Assembly (NCBI RefSeq): GCF_022568775.1
Contig: NZ_JAKZHW010000001.1
Span: forward strand, 2,086,281-2,150,280
Direction: 5' to 3'
Source: Sphingomonas telluris
GTDB taxonomy: Bacteria > Pseudomonadota > Alphaproteobacteria > Sphingomonadales > Sphingomonadaceae
Length of the DNA: 64,000 nucleotides
The notes under the pieces are model-generated. The model saw nothing but the letters and a program-made list of their open reading frames with translations, made no database searches and was not told where the DNA came from. Position 1 is the stretch's first letter. Each line of letters opens with the position of its first letter. Position numbers and translations under genes: made by a program. Shown in pieces: positions 45,503 through 54,403 of this stretch.

Positions 45503-46717
45503 ATGGCCGCATCTTGGCGAAAAGTAATACTTGTGGCTTCCGCGACACAGTTCGCAGTAGCAGGATGTTCAACGCCACAGCGGCTGCCGGCAGTCCCGCA
45601 GGCGGAGATCACGCAGGCGAGCCCCGTAGCAGGGAACGTCCGCTTCCTCGTGACGCGTGAGACGGACAGCTTCGCCGCGGAAGCCCAGAACGCTGTCGCA
45701 AAGGAGAAGGCATGGCTGGCAAGCCAAGGCCGACCAGGCGAGCTTCCACCCGCATATTTCCTCGCCATCTCCGGCGGCGGTGACAATGGTGCCTACGGAG
45801 CCGGCTTCCTCAACGGATGGACCGCGGCAGGAACCCGTCCCGAGTTCAAGGTCGTTACCGGGGTCAGCACCGGCGCGCTCATCGCGCCATTCGCATTCCT
45901 CGGCCCGAAGTACGATTACGTGCTGAAGAGGGTCTACACGGAGACCTCGCAGAAGGACATTTTCAAGAAGCGCGGCATCGTCAAAGGCATCTTCGGCGAC
46001 GCCATGGCAGACACGCGCCCGCTCGGCGCCACGATCGCATCCTACGTCACTCCCGAGCTGCTGGAGGCCATCGCGGCGGAATATGCGAAGGGCCGCATCC
46101 TGCTCGTCGGCACCGCGAACCTGGATTCACTCGAGCCCGTGATCTGGAACATGACGGCGCTAGCGGCCAGCAAGGATCCAAACGCGATCACGCTGTTCCG
46201 GCGCGTGCTGCTGGCGTCGGCGTCGATCCCAGGCGCCTTCCCGCCGGTCATGATCGACGTGACCGTCAACGGGACGCACTATCAGGAAATGCACGTCGAC
46301 GGCGGGACGATGGCCCAGGTTTTCCTCTATCCGCCGTCCCTGAACATCGCGAACGCGCCGCAGCGGCAGCGCACTTTGTACATCATCCGCAACGCGCGCC
46401 TCGACGCCGATTGGGCGAGCACGGAGCGCCGGACGATGAGCATCGCCGCCCGCGCAATCGGATCGCTTACTCGGACGCAGGGTGTAGGCGACCTGTATCG
46501 AATTTATGTCACCACGCAGCGCGACGGCATCGACTACAATCTCACCTACATCCCGCCGACGTTCAACACTCCGCACAACGAGGAATTCGACACGGCCTAC
46601 ATGACCTCGCTGTACAATGTGGGCTTCGAGGCGGCGAAGGCGGGCTATCAGTGGCAGAAGTTTCCGCCGGGCTACAACGGGCCCATCCCGAACTCGGCGG
46701 CCTCCTCCGGACGCTAA
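45503..46717 (+). CDS. patatin-like phospholipase, lipoprotein
   Basis: Lipid-anchored serine hydrolase of 404 residues (lipobox AVAGC ending near Cys19). The catalytic pieces are complete: oxyanion hole SGGGDNGAYGAG, nucleophile in GVSTGAL and the aspartate in VDGGTMA. GGGAGG lies seven bases before the chosen ATG; a frame extending 54 bases upstream has no ribosome site. Predicted to hydrolyse acyl esters at the outer membrane or in the periplasm. Confidence 0.88.
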   Translation: MAASWRKVILVASATQFAVAGCSTPQRLPAVPQAEITQASPVAGNVRFLVTRETDSFAAEAQNAVAKEKAWLASQGRPGELPPAYFLAISGGGDNGAYGAGFLNGWTAAGTRPEFKVVTGVSTGALIAPFAFLGPKYDYVLKRVYTETSQKDIFKKRGIVKGIFGDAMADTRPLGATIASYVTPELLEAIAAEYAKGRILLVGTANLDSLEPVIWNMTALAASKDPNAITLFRRVLLASASIPGAFPPVMIDVTVNGTHYQEMHVDGGTMAQVFLYPPSLNIANAPQRQRTLYIIRNARLDADWASTERRTMSIAARAIGSLTRTQGVGDLYRIYVTTQRDGIDYNLTYIPPTFNTPHNEEFDTAYMTSLYNVGFEAAKAGYQWQKFPPGYNGPIPNSAASSGR

Positions 46718-46721
46718 TGGC

Positions 46722-47441
46722 ATGCATCCAGGTGTAGCGGGCGTACTGGTCCTCGCGGCGGCGGGTGCCGCTACGCCCGTCTGGATAGGCCACTTTACCT
46801 CGCCAGGCGCGCCGCCGCCCCCGTGGCATATGGTCAAACTGACCAGTCAGCGGCCGACGAGCTATCGGGTCACGAATGTCGCGGGCCGGACCGCACTCGA
46901 GGCGACCTTCGATCGGAGCATGTCCCTGATGGCGAGGTCGATCGGCGTCGACCTTGGGCGCACGCCGGTGCTGTGCTGGCGCTGGTTCGTGGACGGGCCG
47001 GTGAAGAAAGCCGACATGACCCGCAAGAGCGGAGACGACTATGCCGCTCGGGTCTACGTGGCCTTCGACGTCGACGACGCCGCAATGTCCGGCTCCACGA
47101 AGTTCAAGCTGAGGATGGCTCGGGGATTGTTCGGCAAGGACATCCCGGACGCCGCCGTGGTGTACGTGTGGGACAACAGCCATTCGATCGGGACCGCGCG
47201 CAAGAGCAGCTACACCGATCGCTCGCAGCTCATCGTCGCCGAAACCGGCGCCGCCCGGGCAGGAACCTGGGTCTCCAAGCGTGTCGACCTGGCATCGGAT
47301 TTCGCCAGGGCATTCCCCAACCAACCCGGCAAGCCGACGCAGCTGGCCGTCGCGGCCGATGGCGATAACACCGGCAGCAAGGGCCGCACAGCCTTCGCCG
47401 ACATTCACTTCGTCGAGCGCGGCCAGCCGTGCGCGTTCTAG
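46722..47441 (+). CDS. DUF3047 protein, secreted
   Basis: A 239-residue exported protein with a hydrophobic start (VAGVLVLAAAGAATPVW). The rest matches the DUF3047 pattern: VLCWRWFVDGPVKKADMTRK, DDYAARVYVAFD and VVYVWDNSHSIG. The ATG lies five bases after the patatin stop, so the two are one operon. A carbohydrate- or lipid-binding fold has been suggested by such beta-rich patterns, but no function is known. Confidence 0.8.
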   Translation: MHPGVAGVLVLAAAGAATPVWIGHFTSPGAPPPPWHMVKLTSQRPTSYRVTNVAGRTALEATFDRSMSLMARSIGVDLGRTPVLCWRWFVDGPVKKADMTRKSGDDYAARVYVAFDVDDAAMSGSTKFKLRMARGLFGKDIPDAAVVYVWDNSHSIGTARKSSYTDRSQLIVAETGAARAGTWVSKRVDLASDFARAFPNQPGKPTQLAVAADGDNTGSKGRTAFADIHFVERGQPCAF

Positions 47442-47542
47442 CGGCCCTCAAAACGGCGCGTCCGGGTTTGTCCTGATGGAGCCTGAGCCCGGTCGGTGCG
47501 ACGCCAAGACGAGTTGTCAGCCATCAATCGAGCGAGTGAAGC

Positions 47543-48220
47543 ATGACCCGCAACACCTTCCGTATCGCCCTGCCCGCCCTGCTGCTCGTGACTGCGGTCC
47601 CCGTGAGCGCGCAGACTGAGGATCACGCGCCGGTCTCGCTCAAGTCCTCGAGCAAGATGATGCAGGACAAGCCTGGGTCCGAGTCCTGGACCTATGCCCA
47701 GCCGACGTCAGTTTTCCAGAAGTACCGGACGCTCATTGTCGATCCGACCGTCGTCTACCAAGGACCCGATGCGCAGTTCGAAGGGATCGAGCCCGCCGAT
47801 CGTGCGCGCTTCGCCCAGATCATCACCGACGAGCTGCGCTCCGAGATGGCGCAGAGCTTCCCCTCCCCGGCAAAACCGCAGGGCGACACGATGCGCCTGA
47901 AGGTCACGCTGCTGGGCGCGGAGAAGACGAAGGGCGGCATCGCCACCGCAACCCGGGTCACGCCCTTCGGGTTCGCGACCAGCGCAGTGAAGAGTGCACT
48001 GGGAAAGACGGGCAGCTTCACCGGGTCCGTGCTTTACGCCGTCGAGCTGACTGACGCCCGCACGGGGGAACTGCTGATCGCTGCCGTTCGCCGCCGGACT
48101 CCCGATCCGCTGGACGTTCCCGCGACCCTTTCGACAACGGACACGATCAAGGCGGTCTCGCGTGATTTCGCGAACTCTGCGCGGAAACGACTCGTGGAGC
48201 TCACCGGCGCGCCAAAGTAG
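47543..48220 (+). CDS. DUF3313 protein, secreted
   Basis: A 225-residue protein with a signal ending VPVSAQT. Family pattern: KYRTLIVDPTVVYQGPDAQF, FAQIITDELRSEMAQSFP and MRLKVTLLGAEKTKGG, typical of DUF3313. The 101-base gap upstream holds no gene. It is a distant relative of the protein encoded at 35.6 kb. Function unknown; several family members are small envelope lipoproteins or secreted proteins. Confidence 0.8.
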   Translation: MTRNTFRIALPALLLVTAVPVSAQTEDHAPVSLKSSSKMMQDKPGSESWTYAQPTSVFQKYRTLIVDPTVVYQGPDAQFEGIEPADRARFAQIITDELRSEMAQSFPSPAKPQGDTMRLKVTLLGAEKTKGGIATATRVTPFGFATSAVKSALGKTGSFTGSVLYAVELTDARTGELLIAAVRRRTPDPLDVPATLSTTDTIKAVSRDFANSARKRLVELTGAPK

Positions 48221-48301
48221 TCCCAGCTAATGGACTAGGAGAGCTCCGGCTCCCGCTAGGGCCATTTCCCTAGTAATTTCCTTGTGTCACAAAACCGTAA
48301 C

Positions 48302-48328
48302 CCACTGAGAATTCATATGACTCAGTGG
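48302..48328. promoter_or_regulatory. perfect palindrome upstream of the NarL-type kinase
   Basis: CCACTGAG and CTCAGTGG with an 11-base AT-rich spacer, 105 bases before the chosen start. The 27-base span is two helical turns between half-site centres, the geometry of an operator for a dimeric regulator. Confidence 0.5.
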
Positions 48329-48406
48329 CGCTACTAATGTATATCAATGATGCTCGGTCAGTACTTCGCCGGAATGAGTTCTCCGAGGAAATCCGGGGGT
48401 CGCGAG

Positions 48407-49150
48407 ATGAGTCAGAGCTGGAACTCGATTCAGCCGACATATGCCGACGACAGTGCCGCGTCGCATGACATCGCTGCGCATGGGGATGACCGGCTACTCG
48501 ACTGGCGTGCCGACGAAGGCGTGGAGCTCGACGAGCTTCTGAGCATCCACGAATATGAGCGTCAGCGGCTTGGGCAGGAACTGCACGATTCCGCGGGCCA
48601 GCTGCTCGTTTCGGCGCAGCTTAGCGTCGCGCATTTGCGCGTCGTCGACGCCAATTCGGGCCACAGCGAACTGATCGACGACATCTCGGAAACGCTGGGC
48701 GAGATCAGCAAGCAAATCCGGGCGCTGGCGTTCCTCCACTATCCGGCGGAACTCGCCGATCGCGGCCTTGGATCGGCGGTCGAATGCCTGGTTCGCGGTT
48801 TCGCCAAGCGCACCGGCATCACCACCAGCTTCGAAGCAGTGGGCGATTTCGCGAGGATCGGCGAGCGCTCGGCTACGGCATTGCTAAGGATCGCTCAGGA
48901 AGCGCTCGTCAACATTCACCGGCACGCTCATGCGGAAAGCGCGAGCGTCAGCCTGAAAATGTGCTCCAGGTCCGCCGAGCTCACCGTCCGCGACGACGGC
49001 GTCGGCATTCCCGAGGAAGGGCTGACCCACCCGCAGGGCATTGGCCTGAAGGGCATGCAGCATCGCGTCGGCAAGCTACGGGGCCGCTTGCGCGTCAGCA
49101 ACATGCGGCCGGGCACGGAGATTTTCGCGAGCGTTCCTGTCGCCGCCTGA
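48407..49150 (+). CDS. NarL-type sensor histidine kinase, soluble
   Basis: A 247-residue kinase without membrane helices. The phosphorylated histidine is in RQRLGQELHDSAGQLL (HisKA_3), and the ATPase part has RIAQEALVNIHRHA, RDDGVGI and GLKGMQHRVGKL. MSQSWNSI is used as the start because a G-rich stretch precedes it; ATG 48347 would add 20 residues and is also open. The convergent gene encodes a matching LuxR-type regulator, so the two probably form a system. Confidence 0.85.
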   Translation: MSQSWNSIQPTYADDSAASHDIAAHGDDRLLDWRADEGVELDELLSIHEYERQRLGQELHDSAGQLLVSAQLSVAHLRVVDANSGHSELIDDISETLGEISKQIRALAFLHYPAELADRGLGSAVECLVRGFAKRTGITTSFEAVGDFARIGERSATALLRIAQEALVNIHRHAHAESASVSLKMCSRSAELTVRDDGVGIPEEGLTHPQGIGLKGMQHRVGKLRGRLRVSNMRPGTEIFASVPVAA

Positions 49151-49163
49151 GCGGCAAGTCGCC

Positions 49164-49811
49164 TCAGGCCTGGATGAGCTGATTCCTCACCGCGTAGCGG
49201 ACGAGGTCCGCCGTCGTCCGCAGCTTGAGCTTCCGCATTGCACTGGCGCGATGAGTCTCGACGGTCTTCACGCTGATGCTCAGCCGCTGGGCGATTTCCT
49301 TGTTGATGCGGCCCTCGGCAACCTGCTGGACGACCTCGCGCTCCCGATGCGTCAGACTGCTCGCCAGCGGATGAGGCTTGCTCTCCAGGAATTGCTCCAG
49401 GAGCGCGTCGGAGATCGCTCCGGAGAAATAGGAGCGATGGATCGACAAGGCATCGAGCGCCGCAATCAGGTGGCGTTCCGCATCGGACTTCAGCACGAAA
49501 CCGCGAACGCCGGCGCGGAGCACATCCATGATGATTTCTTCACGGTCGTGCATGGTGTAGAGCAGGATCTCGATGCGGGGCAGCTCGCGCTTCAGGGCGT
49601 GCGAGAGATCGAGGCCATTTAGTTCCGGCACCGAATAGTCGAGGATCGCGATGTCCGGGCGGGTCTCCCTCGCCAGTTCCAGGCCGGCGCGTCCATCCGA
49701 TGCTTCGCCGACGACCTCGTAATAAGGCTTCGTCTCAAGAAGCTGCCGCACGCCGCGACGTATGGCGTCATGATCGTCGACAATGATGATCCGTCGGACC
49801 GGACTGGTCAT
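49164..49811 (-). CDS. NarL/FixJ-family response regulator
   Basis: A 215-residue regulator. The receiver has pocket VDDHDAIRRG and phospho-acceptor Asp58 in AILDYSVPELNG. The LuxR-type helix-turn-helix is LTHREREVVQQVAEG...KEIAQRLSISVKTVETH. Start MTSPVRRI is preferred over an upstream in-frame start. Convergent with its likely kinase; the stops are 13 bases apart. Confidence 0.92.
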   Translation of the reverse strand: MTSPVRRIIIVDDHDAIRRGVRQLLETKPYYEVVGEASDGRAGLELARETRPDIAILDYSVPELNGLDLSHALKRELPRIEILLYTMHDREEIIMDVLRAGVRGFVLKSDAERHLIAALDALSIHRSYFSGAISDALLEQFLESKPHPLASSLTHREREVVQQVAEGRINKEIAQRLSISVKTVETHRASAMRKLKLRTTADLVRYAVRNQLIQA

Positions 49812-50198
49812 GACTGTGCCAACTCGCGCATCTCCGTCCCTACGCCTGTACACGCGGAAGCCCCACTTCCTGCAGCGTTTCGCTTATCTGCACCAACAAC
49901 ATTTGTGCCGAAATCGCCGTCGCTTGCACCCCATTTGGTACGCCCCGAATCGCCTTTTCCAATCGGGGTAAACCCATACGATCAACGGTCGTATTGCTGC
50001 CGGAGTTGTGCGTGAGCCAGTCGCTGTCCCCTGTCCGCAATGTCGCGTTAAGGCGTTGTGCTTCGGCCATGAAGCGCCAAGGCTGAACGGTATCAGGAAC
50101 CTCACCTACCGGGTCCAAGGGTTAGCCCGATGAAAGCGCCCTTAGGACGCTGGTACGCCACCATTGGAATTTCAGCGTCCAGCCGATGGAGAGCGGGC
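49812..50198. other. 387-base gap without a gene
   Basis: Divergent control region of the NarL-type regulator and the DUF2092 gene. I see no coding frame with a ribosome site. Two dyads stand out: CCCCGA / TCGGGG near 49950 and GGACGCTG / CAGCGTCC at 50145-50152 and 50173-50180, the latter 18 bases before the DUF2092 start. Confidence 0.5.
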
Positions 50199-51020
50199 AT
50201 GAAGCGTCTATTGTACACCACCTTAGCTACCGGGCTGACGATTGCCCTTTCAGGCACTCCCGTCGCCGCGCAGGACCCTGCACCGCCTCCGGAATCCGGC
50301 ATGTCAATGCCGCAAGCGGCCGGAAACGACCCGATCGCGAACGAGGGCGTGATCGACGACGTCGCGGTCGATGCCCTGAAGGAAATGAGCAATTTCCTGA
50401 TGAGCGCGAAGACCCTCGGCATCGTGTCAGAAGGCAGCCTGGACGTCGTTACCAACGACGGGCAGCGCATCCAGCTTGACGGTGTCACGACCTACAAGGT
50501 TCGCAAACCCGGCTTCGTCATCGACTATGCGAGTGACATCAAGAGCCGTCGCTTCATATACGACGGCAAGACCTTCACGGTCTATTCGCCGAAACTCGGC
50601 TTCTACGCCTCGGTTCCGGCGCCCGGCACCAACAAGGAGGTGCTCGACACGATCTATCAGAAGTTCGGCATCTCGCTGCCGCTTGAGGACCTGTTCCGCT
50701 GGGGCGACAGCGGTGCCAACGCCGATCGCGTCAAGGCGCTCAAGTCCGCCTATCAGGTCGGAACGGCGACGATCGATGGCGTGGAGACCGACCACTACGC
50801 ATTCCGCGAGGAAGACGTCGATTGGGAAGTCTGGATTCAAAGCAGCGGCGATCCTCTGCCGAAGAAGCTGGTAATCGTTGACCGGAGCGACCCCGCTCGC
50901 CCGACCTTCACGTCGCGCCTCAAGTGGCAGATCAACCCCGCCTACAGCGATGCTGACTTCGCGTTCACGCCCGATGCGAACGCGAAGAAGATCCAGCTCG
51001 CCACCTACAAGGGAGAGTAA
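50199..51020 (+). CDS. DUF2092 secreted protein
   Basis: A 273-residue exported protein with a signal ending TPVAAQD. The mature chain matches DUF2092 (VDALKEMSNFLMSAKTL, TTYKVRKPGFVIDYASDIKS, KTFTVYSPKLGFYASV), a LolA/LolB-like beta fold. GGAGAG lies six bases upstream of the ATG; a frame starting 69 bases earlier is not supported. The Gly-rich gene follows one base after its stop, so the two are cotranslated. May carry a lipid or a hydrophobic peptide. Confidence 0.85.
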   Translation: MKRLLYTTLATGLTIALSGTPVAAQDPAPPPESGMSMPQAAGNDPIANEGVIDDVAVDALKEMSNFLMSAKTLGIVSEGSLDVVTNDGQRIQLDGVTTYKVRKPGFVIDYASDIKSRRFIYDGKTFTVYSPKLGFYASVPAPGTNKEVLDTIYQKFGISLPLEDLFRWGDSGANADRVKALKSAYQVGTATIDGVETDHYAFREEDVDWEVWIQSSGDPLPKKLVIVDRSDPARPTFTSRLKWQINPAYSDADFAFTPDANAKKIQLATYKGE

Positions 51021-51021
51021 C

Positions 51022-51966
51022 ATGCGCGGCACCTTGTCTCGCGTTGCGATGCTGAGCGCATTCGTAAGCCTCGCAGCATTCATGGCCCAGGAAGTTGACG
51101 CTCGCGGTGGTCGCGGTGGCGGTGGCGGTCGCGGCGGTGGCGGCGGCTTCAGCCGCGGTGGGGGCGGCGGTGGGTTCAGCCGTGGCGGTTCCACCAGCAT
51201 GAGCCGCGGCGGCAGCATGAGCCGTGGCGGCGGCGGCGCAAGCCGCGGCAGCTACAACCGCGGCGGCTCCAGCATGGGCGGCTCCGGCTTCAGCCGGGGC
51301 GGAAGCTACAGCCGACCGGGCGGCGGCAGCTATGCTCGACCCTCAACCGGTCCGGGCGTCCGCAACGCACCAAGCGCTGGCAATCGCATGGCCAACGCGG
51401 GTGGCCGCGGTGGCGTTGGAGGCGTCGGCGGCGCCGGTAGGCCAGGTGGAGTTGGGGGCGTCGGCGGCGTCGGTGGTGCTGGCGGCGTCGGCCGGCCCGG
51501 CGGAGCCGGTGGCGTCGGAGGAGTAGGAGGCGTCGGAGGAGTTGGTGGTGCAGGCGGCGTGGGCAAGCCAGGCCGGCCAGGCAACCGCCCCGGCCAGGGC
51601 GGTGGCGGCATCAACAACGGCAATCGCAATAACATTAACAACAGCGGCAACACGTTCAACCGCAACACCAACATCGACGTCGACAACGACTGGGGTGGGG
51701 GCTGGAACGGTTGGGGCGACTATCCGCTGGCAGCGGGCATTGCGATCGGCGCGACAGCGGCATGGGCGACGGCGGTGGCCTACGGGTCGGCCTACTACGC
51801 GCTTCCGCCGGCCTGCTCACCGTACCCCTATCATTCCTACACCTATTACTCGTGCGGCGGCGCCTATTATCAGCCGCAGTACGAAGGCGACACGGTCGTC
51901 TATGTGTCCGTTCCCGACCCGGCCACGGTCAGCGTGCAGCAGCAACCGCCTGCACCGGCACCGTAG
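51022..51966 (+). CDS. Gly-rich secreted protein with collagen-like repeats
   Basis: A 314-residue protein. A signal peptide ends near EVDARGG. An RGG/FSRGG region (residues 28-100) precedes a block of GGVGGVGGAG-type repeats (about 130-190), an Asn-rich stretch and a C-terminal part with Tyr and Pro (YPYHSYTYYSCGG). GGGAGA precedes the ATG. It is paired with a DUF2092 gene, as in other genomes I recall. Probably a surface or matrix protein of low complexity; no enzyme signature. Confidence 0.8.
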   Translation: MRGTLSRVAMLSAFVSLAAFMAQEVDARGGRGGGGGRGGGGGFSRGGGGGGFSRGGSTSMSRGGSMSRGGGGASRGSYNRGGSSMGGSGFSRGGSYSRPGGGSYARPSTGPGVRNAPSAGNRMANAGGRGGVGGVGGAGRPGGVGGVGGVGGAGGVGRPGGAGGVGGVGGVGGVGGAGGVGKPGRPGNRPGQGGGGINNGNRNNINNSGNTFNRNTNIDVDNDWGGGWNGWGDYPLAAGIAIGATAAWATAVAYGSAYYALPPACSPYPYHSYTYYSCGGAYYQPQYEGDTVVYVSVPDPATVSVQQQPPAPAP

Positions 51967-52043
51967 GACGAATGATGATCACGGCCGCTTCGGTCCCTCG
52001 CCGGACCGAGGCGGCCGCTGCACTAGGAGAGGGGGCGTATAGA

Positions 52044-52520
52044 ATGGCGACGGCAACCGCGACGACGACCCACGACGCCTTGATGCCCGACGCGGCAATG
52101 GTTCACTCGAACCGGCAGCGGCTCTTCCTGCTCTACTTCGTCGGTGCCCTGGTCGACCTCGTCGTGCTCGGCCTGTTCAACGAATATTCGGACAAGGTCT
52201 ACGTCGACACGTTCACGACGATGCTGCTCGCATCGATCGTGCTTCAGTTACTGCTCAAGGCCACCATCGCGGTCGAGCATTGGGTGGCCGGCCACTTCAA
52301 GGACAAGGTCGGTGCTGGCTGGAAGACGCTGAGGTTCTTCTGCGCCTGGCTCGTCCTGTTCGGGTCGAAGTTCGTGATCCTCGAAGCTCTATCCCTCGCC
52401 TTCAACGAAGACGTGAAATTCGAGGGTGTCTTCCACGGCATCGTCTGGCTGATTATCGTCGTCGTCACGATGGTCATTGCTGAAGAGCTTGTGGTACGTA
52501 TCTACCGCAAGCTTGCCTGA
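52044..52520 (+). CDS. four-helix membrane protein, hypothetical
   Basis: A 158-residue protein with four hydrophobic helices (about 28-47, 60-80, 97-118, 132-152) and a polar N-terminus rich in Ala and Thr. An AGGAGAGGGGG run lies upstream, though a little far (about 10 bases). It is followed by the TerB-like gene after 28 bases. No family recognised. Confidence 0.7.
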   Translation: MATATATTTHDALMPDAAMVHSNRQRLFLLYFVGALVDLVVLGLFNEYSDKVYVDTFTTMLLASIVLQLLLKATIAVEHWVAGHFKDKVGAGWKTLRFFCAWLVLFGSKFVILEALSLAFNEDVKFEGVFHGIVWLIIVVVTMVIAEELVVRIYRKLA

Positions 52521-52548
52521 CCAAGGCCGCAAGAACGGGTGCGATGCG

Positions 52549-53139
52549 ATGGACGACAAGGGACTATTCGGCGACCGCGAAAAGGCGATGGAGGCGAACT
52601 ATTTTCGCCAGCAGGACGAGCGGCTGCTCGAACGCCTGCGCCAGAACGCCAAGCTTGAGGAAATCGCCGGGGCTCTCGCGGAGAAGCTTCAGATCGACAA
52701 TCCGGAGCTTCTCGAGCGCGTAAAGGCGCTAGGAATTACGGTCGATACGGCGCCGGCTTTCTTCCTCGCTCCGCTGGTGCAGGTAGCCTGGTCCGACGGC
52801 TCGGTTTCCCGAAAGGAGCATGAGACGGTCCTGCGGCTTGCGCAGCAGCGGGAAATCGAGACCGGCGCTCCGGCCTTCGCGCAGCTGGAGGAGTGGCTCC
52901 GCCAGCGTCCCTCGGACAAGCTGTTCGACACGGCCGTCGAAGTCCTGAAGTACGGCTTCGCAGTCCTTCCGCCCAAAGAACGGGAAGAGCGCATCAAGCG
53001 CATCGTCGATGCCTGCCATGACGTCGCGTCAGCCTCCGGAAACGGCCTCGCCACGCTCCTTGCGCTAGGCAACACGGTGGAAAGTAGCGAAGAAGCCACT
53101 CTCGACGCGATCACCGCGCGCCTGCGGATGCACAACTAA
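52549..53139 (+). CDS. TerB-like domain protein
   Basis: A 196-residue soluble helical protein. The segment FFLAPLVQVAWSDGSVSRKE shows the acidic DGxVSxxE pattern of TerB/DjlA-N domains, which bind a metal ion at that site. The N-terminus is charged. It starts 28 bases after the membrane protein gene and may work with it. The link to tellurite resistance is only by domain name. Confidence 0.75.
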   Translation: MDDKGLFGDREKAMEANYFRQQDERLLERLRQNAKLEEIAGALAEKLQIDNPELLERVKALGITVDTAPAFFLAPLVQVAWSDGSVSRKEHETVLRLAQQREIETGAPAFAQLEEWLRQRPSDKLFDTAVEVLKYGFAVLPPKEREERIKRIVDACHDVASASGNGLATLLALGNTVESSEEATLDAITARLRMHN

Positions 53140-53291
53140 CGGAAGTGGCGGAGCGGGAGTCCGCCGCACTCATGGCTTCAACGTATTAAAATAACGGCGA
53201 AAAACGTTGGTTCTGGGTGTTTCTCCCAACATTTAGCCCCACGGCGATGACTCGCGTCTCACGTTTCGGACAGTTTCGTGGCGCTTTGGCT

Positions 53292-53323
53292 TAGTGTCAG
53301 CTTTCGACCCATTCCTGCCACTA
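53292..53323 (+). repeat. dispersed inverted repeat, copy 1
   Basis: Arms TAGTGTCAG and CTGCCACTA around a 14-base centre (ctttcgacccattc). It lies in the 215-base gap between the TerB-like gene and the Lrp gene, which otherwise holds only an AT-rich stretch near 53185. Three further copies follow in the window. Confidence 0.85.
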
Positions 53324-53354
53324 GCGGACCGTCGCTATCGATCCGATGCGAGCA

Positions 53355-53828
53355 TCATTTGATCTCGACGGGGTAGCCGACGAAGAACTTCGGCTTGTTC
53401 ATCATCACATGAGTGTTGATCCGGTCCACGCCGATCTCGGTCATCCGTTCAGCCAGCCGAGTCCATTCGGCCATATCGGCGACCACAACCTTCAAGAGAT
53501 AATCATAGTCACCGGTCATGTGAGACGCTTCCACGACCGCGGGCAAATCCTGGACCAAGCGTTCGAACCGGCCGAGCTCGTCAGGACTGTGCCCCTTGAG
53601 CGTGACTTCCGCGTACAGCACCAGTCCGACATCCAGAGCAAATGGGTCTACTCGCGCGTGGTAGCCGCGGATCACTCCGCTACGTTCCAGTCTTCGCACC
53701 CGCGCTAGGCAAGCGCTCGGCGACAGCGAGACCTGCTCCGACAGCGCATGGTTTGTCAGCCGTCCGTCCGCCTGAAGTGCCGCCAGGATCCGGCGGTCGA
53801 TCCGGTCGAGTACGTAGTCTGCGGCCAT
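53355..53828 (-). CDS. Lrp/AsnC-family regulator
   Basis: A 157-residue transcription factor. The N-terminal winged helix is DRIDRRILAALQADGRLTNH with a recognition helix in QVSLSPSACLARVRRLE; the C-terminal RAM domain contains VLYAEVTLKGHSPDEL and the ligand-loop MTGDYDYLLKVVV. It usually senses an amino acid. It stands alone, so its target is not evident. Confidence 0.9.
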   Translation of the reverse strand: MAADYVLDRIDRRILAALQADGRLTNHALSEQVSLSPSACLARVRRLERSGVIRGYHARVDPFALDVGLVLYAEVTLKGHSPDELGRFERLVQDLPAVVEASHMTGDYDYLLKVVVADMAEWTRLAERMTEIGVDRINTHVMMNKPKFFVGYPVEIK

Positions 53829-53932
53829 TGCACGCGAACACCGCAGAGTCTGCGGTGCAGGTCAAGCCCTTCGAGAGCACCTGCGGCGGCACTTCGGCTA
53901 AAAATCTCTTATCATGATGCAAGGAGAGAGAC

Positions 53933-54049
53933 GTGAAGACGCAGACCTACGACGAGCCTCTGACGACCAGAGACAAGGTCGAGGGGCTGATGTTCGGAAT
54001 AATTTTCGCGATCGGATTCCCGGCACTCGTCTTCGTGACGACGCAGTGA
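53933..54049 (+). CDS. 38-residue single-helix membrane peptide
   Basis: GTG start with AAGGAGAG just upstream, one hydrophobic helix (LMFGIIFAIGFPALVFV), polar N-terminus with KTQTYDEPLTTRDK. Its stop overlaps the next ATG by one base (tgatg), so the two tiny genes are coupled. No known family. Confidence 0.6.
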   Translation: MKTQTYDEPLTTRDKVEGLMFGIIFAIGFPALVFVTTQ

Positions 54050-54195
54050 TGGATAACGACCGGACGCGCCATCGCGAGGAGCTGCTCGATCAGGCGCTGG
54101 CGGATAGCTTTCCTGCCAGTGACCCCCCTTCAATCACGCAAGGCAGCACGAGCAACCTTGTGCCCTGCCGCGGGTTGTCCATATTGAACTTATGA
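54049..54195 (+). CDS. 48-residue protein with SFPASDPPS motif
   Basis: Small soluble protein with LLDQALADSFPASDPPS, a short conserved motif found in many tiny alphaproteobacterial proteins of unknown function. It is translationally coupled to the preceding membrane peptide. The C-terminus has a hydrophobic end (LSILNL). Confidence 0.6.
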   Translation: MDNDRTRHREELLDQALADSFPASDPPSITQGSTSNLVPCRGLSILNL

Positions 54196-54258
54196 CTGGG
54201 CACTCTCAGTTCACTCGGCCGCAGCTCCATCCAGAGAGCAGCACGGCACGACTCTAGC

Positions 54259-54297
54259 GCCCTAAGCGGCGCCTGCGGGAAGCAGGGCTCTTAGGGC
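54259..54297 (+). repeat. nested hairpin in the 54.2-54.4 kb gap
   Basis: Outer stem GCCCTAAG / CTTAGGGC (54259-54266, 54290-54297) encloses CCTGC / GCAGG (54272-54276, 54282-54286). No U-tract. It may end the small-gene transcript or be a structured RNA. The rest of the 208-base gap holds nothing recognisable. Confidence 0.35.
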
Positions 54298-54403
54298 CCA
54301 TGCCATGAGCCGCGCATCGCACCGATGCGAGCGCACATCCTCATTCCAATGACGAGCAAACGAGGCCTGCGGGCTGGTTGCTGCTCGTCGGGAGTAGAGT
54401 CCC

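Noticed and set aside
51410..51600. Regular short repeats that might suggest a CRISPR array
   Set aside because: The repeats are in frame, about 9 bases long, without unique spacers, and encode Gly/Val runs of a secreted protein.
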